A DNA stretch of 36,654 bases from positions 1-36,654 of the forward strand of contig JAATFO010000117.1 of NCBI GenBank assembly GCA_015655145.1. The letters are read 5' to 3'. The notes below the pieces were generated by a model, which saw nothing but the letters and a program-made list of their open reading frames with translations, searched no databases and was not told where the DNA came from. Origin of the DNA: Enterobacterales bacterium (GTDB lineage Bacteria; Pseudomonadota; Gammaproteobacteria; Enterobacterales; Enterobacteriaceae). The position numbers and the translations under genes are program-made. This document shows positions 28,714 to 36,654 of the stretch, in pieces (the first letter of the stretch is position 1; the number at the start of each line of letters is the position of its first letter).

Positions 28714-29925
28714 ATGGGATTAACCGGTAAACATATTGTTCTTGGTATCAGCGGGGGAATTGCGGCGTACAAAACCCCGGAGCTGGTGCGCCGTTTGCGT
28801 GATCGTGGCGCAAAGGTGCGTGTGGTCATGACCGCAGCGGCCAAAGCGTTTATTACACCGCTCAGCCTGCAAGCGGTTTCCGGGTTTCCGGTGTACGATG
28901 ATTTACTCGACCCCGCCGCTGAAGCCGCCATGGGCCATATCGAATTAGGGAAGTGGGCCGATATGGTCATTCTGGCACCCGCCACGGCAGACTTGATCGC
29001 CCGGGTGGCCTGCGGGATGGCCAATGATTTAGTCACCACGCTGTGCCTGGCCACGGATGCGCCCATTGCCGTCGTACCGGCCATGAATCAGCAAATGTAC
29101 CGGGCGTTGCCAACCCAGCATAATCTACAGATCCTGGCCGATCGCGGCGTGATGATCTGGGGCCCTGACAGCGGTAGCCAGGCCTGTGGCGATATTGGAC
29201 CGGGACGCATGCTCGATCCGCTGACAATCGTTGATCATGCGCTAAAATGGGCGTCTCCCGTCAACGATCTGCAACATCTCAATATTATGATCACTGCGGG
29301 TCCAACACGAGAGGCGCTCGACCCGGTGCGCTTTATCAGTAATCACAGTTCCGGTAAAATGGGCTTCGCCATTGCCGCCGCCGCCGCCGCACGGGGCGCC
29401 AGCGTCACCCTGATCGCCGGTCCGGTGAATCAACCTACACCGCCATGGGTTAACCGTATCGACGTCATCACGGCACTGGAGATGCAACACGCCGTAATGG
29501 CAAACATAACACGCCAGCATATTTTCATTAGTAGCGCAGCCGTGGCAGACTACCGGGCGGCAGAAATCGCCAGCGGGAAAATGAAAAAACAAGGTGAAAA
29601 CATCACCATCAACATGGTAAAAAATCCCGATATTGTGGCCGGTGTTGCCGCAATGACCGAAGGGCGTCCCTATGTGGTCGGATTTGCCGCTGAAACTCAA
29701 AATGTGGAAGAATATGCCCAACAAAAACGCGTACGGAAGAATCTGGATTTAATCTGCGCCAACGATGTGTCAAAAACCGGGCAAGGTTTCAATAGTGATA
29801 CCAACGCTCTTCACCTTTTTTGGTCGGAAGGAGAGAAAATCTTGCCGCTCAGCGATAAGAAACGCCTTGGCCAACAATTATTAGACGAGATTGTCAGCTG
29901 TTATGATGAAAAAAATCGACGTTAA
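28714..29925 (+). CDS. coaBC: CoaBC, phosphopantothenoylcysteine synthetase/decarboxylase
   Basis: CoaBC (Dfp) is a bifunctional enzyme that ligates cysteine to 4'-phosphopantothenate with CTP and then decarboxylates the product to 4'-phosphopantetheine. The flavin-dependent CoaC domain (about 1-190) shows [20 protein letters not shown], catalytic His75 in AAMGHIEL, the PAMN segment, and Cys158 in [14 protein letters not shown]. The CoaB domain (about 191-403) shows [29 protein letters not shown] in the nucleotide site and the VKNPDIV region with its dimer-site Lys. Length 403 against 406 in E. coli. It overlaps dut by 20 bases. With coaD in the same window, two of the late CoA steps are close together. 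Confidence 0.97.
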   Translation: MGLTGKHIVLGISGGIAAYKTPELVRRLRDRGAKVRVVMTAAAKAFITPLSLQAVSGFPVYDDLLDPAAEAAMGHIELGKWADMVILAPATADLIARVACGMANDLVTTLCLATDAPIAVVPAMNQQMYRALPTQHNLQILADRGVMIWGPDSGSQACGDIGPGRMLDPLTIVDHALKWASPVNDLQHLNIMITAGPTREALDPVRFISNHSSGKMGFAIAAAAAARGASVTLIAGPVNQPTPPWVNRIDVITALEMQHAVMANITRQHIFISSAAVADYRAAEIASGKMKKQGENITINMVKNPDIVAGVAAMTEGRPYVVGFAAETQNVEEYAQQKRVRKNLDLICANDVSKTGQGFNSDTNALHLFWSEGEKILPLSDKKRLGQQLLDEIVSCYDEKNRR

Positions 29926-30361
29926 AATTATTGATCCACGCGTTGGCAAAACATTGCCATTGCCCACCTACGCAACCTCGGGATCGGCGGGCCTTGATCT
30001 GCGCGCCTGTCTGGACGATGCGATGGAACTGGCGCCCGGTGCGACGCAACTATTACCTACCGGCTTAGCGATCCACATTGCTGACCCCACACTGGCCGCA
30101 GTGATCCTTCCTCGCTCGGGTTTAGGCCATAAACATGGTATTGTACTGGGCAACCTGGTGGGGCTGATCGATTCCGATTATCAGGGTCAGTTAATGGTTT
30201 CCGTCTGGAATCGCAGCCAGGACAGTTTTACCATCCAGCCTGGCGATCGTATTGCGCAATTAGTCTTTGTTCCTGTGGTACAGGCCGAATTTAACCTGGT
30301 GGAAGATTTTGACGCAAGTGTACGTGGTGAGGGCGGTTTTGGTCATTCGGGTCGCCAGTAA
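29906..30361 (+). CDS. dut: Dut, dUTP diphosphatase
   Basis: Dut hydrolyses dUTP to dUMP and pyrophosphate, keeping uracil out of DNA and feeding thymidylate synthesis. The 151-residue trimeric enzyme shows its five motifs: [30 protein letters not shown] with the catalytic Asp, [11 protein letters not shown], and the C-terminal [12 protein letters not shown] arm. The start lies inside coaBC; ATG at 29906 gives [13 protein letters not shown] as in E. coli, with an alternative ATG one codon earlier. A 315-bp structured gap separates it from slmA. Confidence 0.96.
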   Translation: MKKIDVKIIDPRVGKTLPLPTYATSGSAGLDLRACLDDAMELAPGATQLLPTGLAIHIADPTLAAVILPRSGLGHKHGIVLGNLVGLIDSDYQGQLMVSVWNRSQDSFTIQPGDRIAQLVFVPVVQAEFNLVEDFDASVRGEGGFGHSGRQ

Positions 30362-30483
30362 CGCCCCACAGATTTTACCTCCTTCACGTTGCGTGAAGGC
30401 CAAATACAGGGATCCAGATGAGCTTGACGCGAAGTGATTCGGGTAAATGACGCAATCTGTCCGGAACAGATTTGATCACGGCT

Positions 30484-30534
30484 GGCGGTGTCCTCCTGAA
30501 GAGGATGCTCAGGGAAGAGCCGAGTAACGCCGCC
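30484..30534 (+). ncRNA. Candidate three-way-junction RNA upstream of slmA
   Basis: By eye, an outer stem of eight pairs (30484-30491 with 30527-30534, one G-U) encloses two hairpins. CCTC-CTGAA-GAGG is at 30492-30504 and GCTC-AGGGAA-GAGC at 30507-30520. The fold is compact and plus-strand oriented. I do not recognise an Rfam family. It may instead be half of a repeat element, because 30532-30567 resembles a known intergenic repeat. Confidence 0.3.
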
Positions 30535-30567
30535 AACGCACATGCAACTTGATGTATGGCGAGCATA
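30532..30567. repeat. Partial match to an enterobacterial intergenic repeat
   Basis: GCCAACGCACATGCAACTTG followed by ATGTATGGCGAGCATA resembles the repeat end I recall from Yersinia, Serratia and Pectobacterium, whose core reads like CTTGAAGTATGACGGGTAT. It also matches loosely the minus strand of the 17845-17895 palindrome (TGCATCTTGAAGGACGACGG). The identification is from memory. Confidence 0.45.
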
Positions 30568-30677
30568 CCGCTTCTGCAACACCCATCATTTAACGCCTTA
30601 CCAGCCGTGAGTCCTCTCTCACGGATGTTGCATGGGTTTTTGTCCTTTTATGGTGAATTTCAAGGGTCTTTTAAGTC

Positions 30678-31274
30678 ATGGCAGAAAGAAAGAGCGCGAA
30701 AAGGAATCGTCGCGAAGAAATATTGCAGGCTCTGGCGCAAATGCTGGAATCCAGTGATGGTAGTCAGCGTATCACTACCGCCAAACTTGCAGCAAATATC
30801 GGGGTTTCCGAAGCTGCGCTTTACCGTCATTTTCCCAGCAAAATGCGGATGTTTGACAGCCTGATCGAGTTTATTGAAGATACGCTGATTACTCGCATCA
30901 ACCTGATCTTAAAAGATGAAAAAGAGACGCTGGCGCGTTTGCGCCTGATTGTGCAACTGGTGCTCGGTTTTGGTGAACGTAACCCTGGCCTGACGCGTAT
31001 TTTGACCGGTCACGCACTGATGTTTGAACAGGATCGTCTGCAGGGTCGGATTAATCAGTTGTTTGAACGCATTGAAGCACAGCTGCGCCAGGTTCTGCGT
31101 GAGCGTAAAATGCGTGAAGGCGAGGGTTTTATCACCGATGAAACCCTACTGGCGAGCCAATTGCTGGCCTTTTGTGAAGGCATGCTGTCGCGTTTTGTCC
31201 GTTCTGAATTCCGTTATCGCCCTACGGCGGACTTCGACGCCCGCTGGCCATTGCTGGCAGCGCAACTCATCTGA
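30678..31274 (+). CDS. slmA: SlmA, nucleoid occlusion factor
   Basis: SlmA is a TetR-family DNA-binding protein that binds SlmA sites on the chromosome and antagonises FtsZ polymerisation over the nucleoid. The 198 residues equal the E. coli length. The N-terminal helix-turn-helix (about 10-55) contains [20 protein letters not shown] followed by [18 protein letters not shown]. The C-terminal part has [20 protein letters not shown] and the dimerisation/FtsZ-binding region. It ends six bases before the convergent GDYXXLXY gene. Confidence 0.96.
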   Translation: MAERKSAKRNRREEILQALAQMLESSDGSQRITTAKLAANIGVSEAALYRHFPSKMRMFDSLIEFIEDTLITRINLILKDEKETLARLRLIVQLVLGFGERNPGLTRILTGHALMFEQDRLQGRINQLFERIEAQLRQVLRERKMREGEGFITDETLLASQLLAFCEGMLSRFVRSEFRYRPTADFDARWPLLAAQLI

Positions 31275-31279
31275 AATGA

Positions 31280-31759
31280 TTACGGCGCGGTGAGCGAATT
31301 GAGCTGGCCATCCAGCAAATGTGTTAGCCGTGCGGTACCGTCAGGCGCCACCCGTAACTCACCATAGCGCGCCTGGGCGAAATATTCTCCCTGACCTTCC
31401 TGGAAAAACCAGGCATCACTGCCAATACTCAGTTGCTGATTTCCACGATGGATCTGCAAATAATGCTGATCCGGCGCTAACGGTTGGCCATGATCCCACT
31501 CGGCCATAACCGCCACTCGTTGTTGATTTAGTGTTACTATCACGCGACCATTCGGCGGGATGTCCCGGAAAGAAAGGTGGCGGTTCAGGGCGTAATTCAA
31601 CGCCATATAATCACCCTGCATCAGTGCGCGTGGGTCGACCGGCGCCAGAGCCAGGCGCACTACGTCGCCCTGAACCAGCAATTTTTCGTTGCGGTAAACT
31701 AACCCATTGGTCAGCAACAAAATGCCGACTAACACCATAAACAACAGACACTTACGCAT
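31280..31759 (-). CDS. GDYXXLXY-motif membrane-anchored protein
   Basis: The 159-residue product has one N-terminal hydrophobic helix (about 5-22) and then a probably extracytoplasmic domain. That domain carries the signature GDYMALNY (GDYxxLxY), which defines a Pfam family of unknown function. Other visible stretches are LALAPVDPRALMQ just before the motif and YFAQARYGELRVAPDG near the end. I chose the ATG at 31759, with GGGG five bases upstream; a GTG at 31765 is the alternative. It overlaps the end of the DUF2157/DUF4401 gene by eight bases. GDYXXLXY and DUF4401 proteins are usually encoded side by side, so a joint membrane function is likely but unknown. Confidence 0.85.
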   Translation of the reverse strand: MRKCLLFMVLVGILLLTNGLVYRNEKLLVQGDVVRLALAPVDPRALMQGDYMALNYALNRHLSFRDIPPNGRVIVTLNQQRVAVMAEWDHGQPLAPDQHYLQIHRGNQQLSIGSDAWFFQEGQGEYFAQARYGELRVAPDGTARLTHLLDGQLNSLTAP

Positions 31760-33803
31760 ATGCACCCCGATGCAGACAACGATGTGCCCACAGCGCGAGC
31801 AGCAATCCTGCGCCTCCGCTCCCGGCTAATACCAGTGACTTCGCCAGCAGTGAAATGCCAGCAAAGTAATAATTATCAATGGTATAAAGCACTAATAATG
31901 TGGCCGCCACCAGCAGCAGCACCTTACTGCCATGATAACGGGCCAGTAATATTCCACTACTGGCAAGCGCAATGCCCGGGGCAAAAAGGCTGATCACGGC
32001 CAGCAATGCGGCCCCATATAACACCGGCCAGCTACGGGATAATTCAGCCCGGCGCCCGATAATCAGCGCGGGAAAGAGCAAACCCGCCGCCACACCTTCA
32101 TTAAAACCACTCACCGGCACCAGGTGAAGCCCACCAGCCTGCGTTAACCAACTGTACGGCATGGTATGACAGAAACAGAGCAGCAACAGACCCGCCATCA
32201 TACCGATAAGCCACGCGCGGTAACGCCAGGCATAGCGATCATCTGTGGCCAGTAGCATTAACAGCGAGGTGATGCATGCCACCACCAGTGCCGGGAATAC
32301 GGTGTTCAGTACCGACAGAGACGCCAGACCATTAATCAGTAAAAACACCATTACAGCACTACTGAGGCAATGGTAGACACGATTGCGAAATACGCTGTTC
32401 AGCAGCGCAAGCGCCAACAAAAGCAGCAGGTCCAGTATCCCACTTCCCCAGCCAGCCCCCCCCATCGCCAGTACCACCGCGCTACACAGACTCAGTGTGC
32501 TGGCGATGGCCCATGACAGCCCGATTTGTTGCAGAATCACGGCTGACTTCCGTAAAAAAAACCAGCCAGGTACGCCACTAACCACCGCCAGCAGTAAAAA
32601 GTTCAGATTATCCAGGGAATCAAAACCAACAGACAGCAGCAAACCAAGAATCAACCAGGAGAAGATCAGACAACCCGCAAACCACCCACTGAGAATAAAG
32701 GCGACATGGACATACCATGGCATCCGCCGGTGGAGCAATGCCGTGATGCGTTGCATACACTGCTCTGGCATGACGCCATAGAGTTGTAGTTGTTGCATCA
32801 CCTTCTGCAACATGGCCTGTTGTGCGATATTTTCTTGCGGCATGTCATCGTGGCGCCATCGCTTCAGCCAGCGGCTGGCTTGATATGCGCACAGGAAAAA
32901 CACCACCAGCCCCGCCGATAACATCACCATCACACCCACCTGAAGGAACAGGCGCGATGCGGCAGCGACCAGGAAAAAGCCGATACTGAATAATCCGTTG
33001 GTAAGAATGAAGAGATCACGCTGACGCCGGTAAAACAACAGGTAGCCGAGAGCTAACGTCCCCAGCCATAACACCAGGCTGAGAATACCCCATGGCGTCC
33101 CATCATAAATCCAGTAGCTACTTGCCAGCGTTAATGTCGCCAATAGCCAGAAAGCCATGATACGAAACAGCCAGTCGGCGCGCCGAACCCCGATAAACCA
33201 TGCCGCCAGCACGATCAACTGGCTGGCTTGATACAGCAGATCCAGCCCGATAACCCCATAGCCAAACCCTATGCTATCCAGCCGCAGCAAAAACGCCACA
33301 TTTGCCGTCAGCCAACACAAAAACCACAATGCTGTTAGCCGGGCAAAAACCGCAAGCAGAAATAAGCTGAAAGACCAGCTACAGAACAGTAACCAACTTT
33401 CGGCGCCGGTTTGGTAGATTTGTCCATAAACGGCAAACAAAACGCCCAATAACAAACCGATCGCGATCAGTGCCAAATGCGCCGCCATCCGAGTCCAGCG
33501 CCACCATACCAGCACCATTAGCGCAATAATGGCGCCTTCGATTAACGCAAATTTCATCAGCCGCGGTAATGCCTGCCAGTTCCAGGCAAAAAAGAAAATC
33601 ACCCCACAGGACAACGATAACGTTCCGACCAGCGCAAGAAATACCCGTACGAATCGCAGCCATCCCTGGGTATCAGGACGCACACCGATCAACAGCAAAA
33701 GGGCATGACTGGCGGGTATGGCGATCACCCCTTCCACCTGTAACTGTCGTAGTGCACAGGCTGTCGCGCTGGCGGTTTTGTCGGCAAAAAACGGATTATT
33801 CAC
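31752..33803 (-). CDS. DUF2157/DUF4401 polytopic membrane protein
   Basis: This product of about 683 residues is almost entirely hydrophobic, with roughly 18-20 predicted membrane segments. A cytoplasmic-looking N-terminal part of about 40 residues (LRQLQVEGVI) begins a DUF2157-type domain. A polar loop with RWKRWRHDDMPQENIAQQAM at about 315-335 divides the protein, and the C-terminal half is of DUF4401 type. No enzymatic motif is visible; function is unknown. I prefer the GTG at 33803, which has AGAGG seven bases upstream, over the TTG at 33809. It begins about 33 bp after pyrE, so it probably shares the rph-pyrE transcript. The slmA-pyrE pair is adjacent in E. coli, making this and the next gene an insertion. 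Confidence 0.85.
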   Translation of the reverse strand: MNNPFFADKTASATACALRQLQVEGVIAIPASHALLLLIGVRPDTQGWLRFVRVFLALVGTLSLSCGVIFFFAWNWQALPRLMKFALIEGAIIALMVLVWWRWTRMAAHLALIAIGLLLGVLFAVYGQIYQTGAESWLLFCSWSFSLFLLAVFARLTALWFLCWLTANVAFLLRLDSIGFGYGVIGLDLLYQASQLIVLAAWFIGVRRADWLFRIMAFWLLATLTLASSYWIYDGTPWGILSLVLWLGTLALGYLLFYRRQRDLFILTNGLFSIGFFLVAAASRLFLQVGVMVMLSAGLVVFFLCAYQASRWLKRWRHDDMPQENIAQQAMLQKVMQQLQLYGVMPEQCMQRITALLHRRMPWYVHVAFILSGWFAGCLIFSWLILGLLLSVGFDSLDNLNFLLLAVVSGVPGWFFLRKSAVILQQIGLSWAIASTLSLCSAVVLAMGGAGWGSGILDLLLLLALALLNSVFRNRVYHCLSSAVMVFLLINGLASLSVLNTVFPALVVACITSLLMLLATDDRYAWRYRAWLIGMMAGLLLLCFCHTMPYSWLTQAGGLHLVPVSGFNEGVAAGLLFPALIIGRRAELSRSWPVLYGAALLAVISLFAPGIALASSGILLARYHGSKVLLLVAATLLVLYTIDNYYFAGISLLAKSLVLAGSGGAGLLLALWAHRCLHRGAYA

Positions 33804-33836
33804 GCGCAAACCTCTGGCGCCAGTTGATGCGTATTA

Positions 33837-34478
33837 TCAAACACCGTACTCTTTCTGGTAAGCACGCACCGCCGCCAGGTTGTTCGCCATGGCCGGTTTC
33901 TCTTCCAGATACGCAATCATATCCTTCAGAGTGATCAGTGCTGTTACTGTACACTGATAGTCACGTTCAACTTCCTGGATCGCGGAAATGTCCATCCGCC
34001 CGCGCTCCTGACGGTCAAGAGAGATCAATACGCCCGCCAGCGTCGCGCCATTGGCGGTAATGATGTCCATCGATTCACGAATGGCAGTACCGGCCGTGAT
34101 CACATCATCCACCAGCATGACACGTCCTTGCAGCGGGCTACCCACCAGCAAACCACCCTCACCGTGATCTTTTGCTTCTTTGCGATTGAAGCAATAAGGC
34201 ACGTCACGGGCATGGTGATCAGCCAGCGCCACTGCCGTGGTGGTGGCAATCGGGATCCCTTTGTAAGCCGGGCCGAACACCAGGTCGAAATCAATTTTCG
34301 CATCAACCAGTGCCTGTGCGTAGAAACGCCCCAGCAAAGCCAGATCACGACCGGTATTAAACAGGCCGGCATTAAAGAAATAGGGGCTTTTACGGCCCGA
34401 TTTCAGCGTAAATTCACCAAATTTTAATACCTGTTTGCTCAGAGCGAATTCGATAAACTGTCGCTGCCAGGGTTTCAT
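33837..34478 (-). CDS. pyrE: PyrE, orotate phosphoribosyltransferase
   Basis: PyrE joins orotate to PRPP to make OMP, the fifth step of pyrimidine synthesis. The 213-residue protein equals E. coli. It shows [37 protein letters not shown], the flexible catalytic loop [13 protein letters not shown], and the PRPP-binding motif [14 protein letters not shown]. The ATG at 34478 gives the canonical [12 protein letters not shown] start. It lies 90 bp downstream of rph, with a terminator-like attenuator between them. Confidence 0.97.
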   Translation of the reverse strand: MKPWQRQFIEFALSKQVLKFGEFTLKSGRKSPYFFNAGLFNTGRDLALLGRFYAQALVDAKIDFDLVFGPAYKGIPIATTTAVALADHHARDVPYCFNRKEAKDHGEGGLLVGSPLQGRVMLVDDVITAGTAIRESMDIITANGATLAGVLISLDRQERGRMDISAIQEVERDYQCTVTALITLKDMIAYLEEKPAMANNLAAVRAYQKEYGV

Positions 34479-34501
34479 CGGTTTATCCTCACACATCGTC
34501 T

Positions 34502-34526
34502 AAAAAACCACCGTGGGTTTACGGTT
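34502..34526 (-). terminator. pyrE attenuator (intrinsic terminator between rph and pyrE)
   Basis: On the minus strand ACCGT-AAACCC-ACGGT is followed by GG and six T, a weak intrinsic terminator 24 bp before pyrE. In E. coli the same position holds the pyrE attenuator, relieved when UTP is low and ribosomes closely follow RNA polymerase through rph. The rph stop lies about 43 bases before the stem, consistent with that mechanism. Confidence 0.65.
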
Positions 34527-34568
34527 ATCCCGCGTTTGCCTTGCACTACCGCTCACGCTGCCCCGCGA

Positions 34569-35300
34569 TCACGGTTTTTTCGGCGCCTCTGTCAGCGCAG
34601 CTTTCTGTGCCTGAATCAGGATATCAATACCGCCTCGCGCCAGTGCCAGCAAAGTCAACAACTCCTCGTGACTAAAAGGCTCGCCTTCGGCCGTTCCCTG
34701 TATTTCGATCATGCGACCATCCTCGGTCATCACCACATTCATGTCAGTTTCTGCGGCGGAATCCTCAACATATTCAAGATCGCACACCGCTTCATTATTG
34801 ACGATACCGACTGAAATTGCGGCCACCATGCCTTTCATCGGGTTTGCTTTTAGCTTGCCTTCCGCCACCAGATGATTCAACGCATCCGCCAGCGCCACAC
34901 AAGCGCCGGTAATAGAGGCCGTTCGGGTGCCGCCATCTGCCTGCAAGACATCGCAATCCAGCGTAATAGTGTATTCACCAAGGGCTTTCAGATCGATCGC
35001 GGCGCGCAGGGAGCGGGCGATCAACCGCTGGATCTCCAGGGTACGCCCACCTTGTTTGCCTTTTGCCGCTTCACGCGCATTACGGCTGTGGGTCGCTCGT
35101 GGCAACATGCCATATTCAGCGGTGACCCAGCCTTGTCCCTGCCCTTTCAGAAAACGAGGCACACCGTCTTCAATCGTGGCGGTGCACAGCACTTTGGTAT
35201 CGCCGAATTCAACCAATACGGAACCTTCTGCGTGTTTGGTGTAGTGACGGGTCAGTGTGACGGGACGTACTTGTTGCGCACTACGGCCTGCTGGACGCAT
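34569..35300 (-). CDS. rph: Rph, ribonuclease PH
   Basis: RNase PH is a phosphate-dependent 3'-5' exoribonuclease that trims tRNA precursors and other RNAs. The 243-residue protein is full length, unlike the frameshifted rph of E. coli K-12. Visible segments are [60 protein letters not shown] and the catalytic/phosphate region [17 protein letters not shown], then [21 protein letters not shown] sits seven bases before the ATG. It heads the rph-pyrE-DUF2157/DUF4401-GDYXXLXY run. Confidence 0.97.
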   Translation of the reverse strand: MRPAGRSAQQVRPVTLTRHYTKHAEGSVLVEFGDTKVLCTATIEDGVPRFLKGQGQGWVTAEYGMLPRATHSRNAREAAKGKQGGRTLEIQRLIARSLRAAIDLKALGEYTITLDCDVLQADGGTRTASITGACVALADALNHLVAEGKLKANPMKGMVAAISVGIVNNEAVCDLEYVEDSAAETDMNVVMTEDGRMIEIQGTAEGEPFSHEELLTLLALARGGIDILIQAQKAALTEAPKKP

Positions 35301-35333
35301 GTTTTTTCTCCGGCTTACTCATATTGGCTGCGC

Positions 35334-35362
35334 ATTATACGGGCTTCGGGTGTCGCTGCCTA
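35334..35362 (-). promoter_or_regulatory. Promoter of rph-pyrE
   Basis: On the minus strand TAGGCA (-35, 35362-35357) and a consensus TATAAT (-10, 35339-35334) are separated by 17 bp, 33 bp before the rph start. A seven-base inverted repeat, CGGGTGT/ACACCCG (35347-35353 and 35366-35372), flanks the -35 element. Confidence 0.65.
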
Positions 35363-35630
35363 CCAACACCCGTCCATGAGGTCCTTTTTGTCACGAAAAG
35401 TCGCTGGTGCGGCCTGTCACGATGTCGCATCACGACATGATGTACAATGACATAAAAACGCGTCAAACCAGGGTTAACCGACATCACACGCAAGCAGCCA
35501 GCCGGCGTTTGTTATCGCTTAATGAGGCTTGTCAGTGCACCGCTTTTTTTCACATCAACAACTTATGCCTATCATGACCGGGACGGCATCGCTATAATTC
35601 ATTTATCTTTCCTTAAAACGAGTACGCACC
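35363..35630. promoter_or_regulatory. Rest of the divergent rph/yicC region, with the yicC -10 element
   Basis: The rph-yicC gap is 330 bp. Apart from the rph promoter it holds a perfect TATAAT at 35593-35598, 32 bp before yicC, without a good -35. An inverted repeat ATGTCG-CATCA-CGACAT is at 35422-35438. No gene is visible. Confidence 0.5.
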
Positions 35631-36494
35631 ATGATTCGCAGCATGACCGCCTACGCCCGTCGTGAAACCAAAGGTAGCTGGGGCAGCGCAGCCTGGGAGC
35701 TACGATCCGTTAATCAACGCTATCTCGAAACTTATATTCGTCTGCCAGAGCAATTTCGCAGCCTTGAGCCCGTGATTCGCGAGCGAATTCGCCAGCGGCT
35801 GACGCGTGGCAAAATCGAGTGCAACCTGCGCTTTGATGCCGACCCGAGTACGCAAACTGACCTGATCCTCAACGAACAGTTAGCCAGACAACTGGTAAAA
35901 GCGGCAAATTGGGTAAAAATGCAAAGTGACGAGGGGGAAATCAACCCGGTGGATATTTTGCGCTGGCCTGGTGTGATGTCAGCGCAGGAGCAAGATCTTG
36001 ATGCTATCACGGTTGAATTACTGGCGGCGCTGGATACGACCATTGACGACTTTATTACCGCCCGCGAGAGCGAGGGAACGGCACTGAAGGCACTGATTGA
36101 ACAACGGCTGGAAGGTGTTAGCAATGAAGTAATCAACGTCCGGGCGCGGATGCCAGAAGTATTGAAATGGCAGCGTGAACGTCTGGTGGCTAAACTGGAA
36201 GAAGCGGAAGTTCAGCTTGAAAGTAACCGTCTTGAGCAAGAGCTGGTGATGATGGCGCAGCGCATTGATGTTGCCGAGGAGCTGGATCGCCTGGAAGCAC
36301 ACGTTAGGGAGACTTACAATATTCTGCAAAAGAAAGAAGCTGTGGGTCGCCGCCTTGATTTCATGATGCAGGAATTCAACCGTGAATCGAACACGCTGGC
36401 ATCAAAATCAATTAATGCCGACATCACCACATCAGCAATTGAATTAAAGGTATTGATCGAGCAAATGCGCGAGCAGATTCAAAATATCGAGTAA
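35631..36494 (+). CDS. yicC: YicC family endoribonuclease
   Basis: YicC is a conserved endoribonuclease family; in E. coli it has been linked to decay of the small RNA RyhB. The 287 residues equal E. coli YicC. The N-terminal YicC domain (about 1-155) has MIRSMTAYARRE, WELRSVNQRYLETYIRLPE and LTRGKIECNLRF. The C-terminal DUF1732 (about 200-287) has RIDVAEELDRLEAHV, GRRLDFMMQEFNRESNTLAS and KSINADITTSAIELKVLIEQ. It is divergent from rph, as in E. coli, and is followed directly by an IS481-type element. Confidence 0.96.
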   Translation: MIRSMTAYARRETKGSWGSAAWELRSVNQRYLETYIRLPEQFRSLEPVIRERIRQRLTRGKIECNLRFDADPSTQTDLILNEQLARQLVKAANWVKMQSDEGEINPVDILRWPGVMSAQEQDLDAITVELLAALDTTIDDFITARESEGTALKALIEQRLEGVSNEVINVRARMPEVLKWQRERLVAKLEEAEVQLESNRLEQELVMMAQRIDVAEELDRLEAHVRETYNILQKKEAVGRRLDFMMQEFNRESNTLASKSINADITTSAIELKVLIEQMREQIQNIE

Positions 36495-36559
36495 TTTCTG
36501 CTAACATCTACTAAATTGTATTAGTCGCGACTTGATCTGACACATAACCTTGAAAGGTT

Positions 36560-36618
36560 GAGAGTTACCGGTTTTGATATGGGTGTCGAATCCTTATACA
36601 AAACACGAGGTAACTCTC
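36560..36618 (+). promoter_or_regulatory. Inverted repeat masking the IS481 transposase ribosome site
   Basis: GAGAGTTACC (36560-36569) is a perfect complement of GGTAACTCTC (36609-36618). The right arm ends at the base before the transposase ATG and overlaps the ribosome site GAGG (36607-36610). A possible -10, TATACA at 36595-36600, lies between the arms. Confidence 0.55.
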
Positions 36619-36654
36619 ATGCTTCATACTACCAATCCCGTTATCAAACACAAA
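36619..36654 (+). CDS. IS481-family transposase, N-terminal fragment
   Basis: Only 12 codons are inside the window (MLHTTNPVIKHK). GAGG lies eight bases upstream of the ATG. The call rests on remembered similarity of this start to IS481-family transposases; the catalytic DDE domain is outside the window. Confidence 0.65.
   Translation, partial: MLHTTNPVIKHK

Larger units (their letters stand above)
30362..30677. other. Hairpin-rich dut-slmA intergenic region
   Basis: No gene is visible in these 316 bp, but at least five strong inverted repeats are. CCTTCACG-TTG-CGTGAAGG lies at 30381-30399, AATCTGT-CCGGA-ACAGATT at 30454-30472, a possible three-way junction at 30484-30534, GTATG-GCGAG-CATAC at 30554-30568, and CCGTGAG-TCCTCT-CTCACGG at 30605-30624. 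Only the last is followed, 12 bases later, by GGGTTTTTG, so none is a textbook terminator. In E. coli, from memory, the dut-slmA gap is much shorter. A cluster of palindromic repeats, an slmA leader or a small RNA are all possible. Confidence 0.6.
36517..36654 (+). mobile_element. Left end of an IS481-family insertion sequence, cut by window edge
   Basis: From 36517 the sequence TGTATTAGTCGCGACTTGAT leads into a leader and then an ATG at 36619. The first 12 codons (MLHTTNPVIKHK) match the transposase N terminus of IS481-family elements as I recall them. The element starts 23 bp after the yicC stop codon; the left boundary at 36517 is a guess from the TGT start. The rest lies outside the window. 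Confidence 0.65.

Noticed and set aside
30496..30502. CTGAAGA inside the dut-slmA structure, resembling the hammerhead ribozyme core CUGANGA
   Set aside because: The matching GAAA after stem II and the cleavage site are absent, so the fold does not meet the hammerhead pattern.

Overview
The window is a stretch of enterobacterial chromosome (order Enterobacterales). Most proteins align by eye, often at full length, with Escherichia coli housekeeping proteins: CpxR and CpxA, CysE, GpsA, SlmA, PyrE, YicC, L28 and L33. Gene order differs from E. coli. The cpxP/cpxRA unit sits directly beside trmL-cysE-gpsA-secB-grxC-yibN, and the lipopolysaccharide core locus carries WabG-, WabH- and WabN-like enzymes of the Klebsiella/Serratia kind. 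A member of Pectobacteriaceae, Yersiniaceae or a relative such as Sodalis fits best; I cannot name the genus from sequence alone.

Layout. 1-290: remnant of an IS256-family transposase. 404-3209: divergent cpxP and cpxRA envelope-stress genes with a perfect CpxR box between them. 3248-6916: trmL, facing the leftward run yibN-grxC-secB-gpsA-cysE. 6917-7448: no gene, where E. coli has gpmM. 7449-9665: envC and yibQ. 9880-12016: a GT4 glycosyltransferase and an unfamiliar DSD-motif protein. 12199-16094: hldD-waaF-waaC plus a GT2 gene. 16175-16480: decayed IS1-family fragment. 16575-17549: WabN-like deacetylase on the minus strand. 18049-23614: WabH-like, GT9, GT2, waaQ, wabG. 23704-26231: waaA-waaE-coaD. 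26270-28522: leftward mutM, rpmG, rpmB and radC. 28714-31274: coaBC, dut and slmA. 31280-35300: leftward rph-pyrE followed by two membrane-protein genes (DUF2157/DUF4401 and GDYXXLXY). 35631-36494: yicC. 36517-36654: start of an IS481-family element cut by the window edge.

Function. The central 16 kb encodes heptose supply (hldD), Kdo and heptose transfer (waaA, waaC, waaF, waaQ), the inner-core glucose branch (waaE) and an outer core that probably starts with galacturonic acid (wabG) then GlcNAc (wabH), later deacetylated (wabN). No waaP/waaY kinase and no waaL ligase are visible here. The flanks are nucleotide, CoA, ribosome and DNA-repair genes.

Least ordinary parts: the 315-bp dut-slmA gap, which holds five or more perfect or near-perfect hairpins including a possible three-way junction; the two membrane genes appended to the pyrimidine operon; the DSD-motif protein at 11105; and an inverted repeat that can mask the ribosome-binding site of the IS481 transposase. 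I saw no tRNA, rRNA or CRISPR array.
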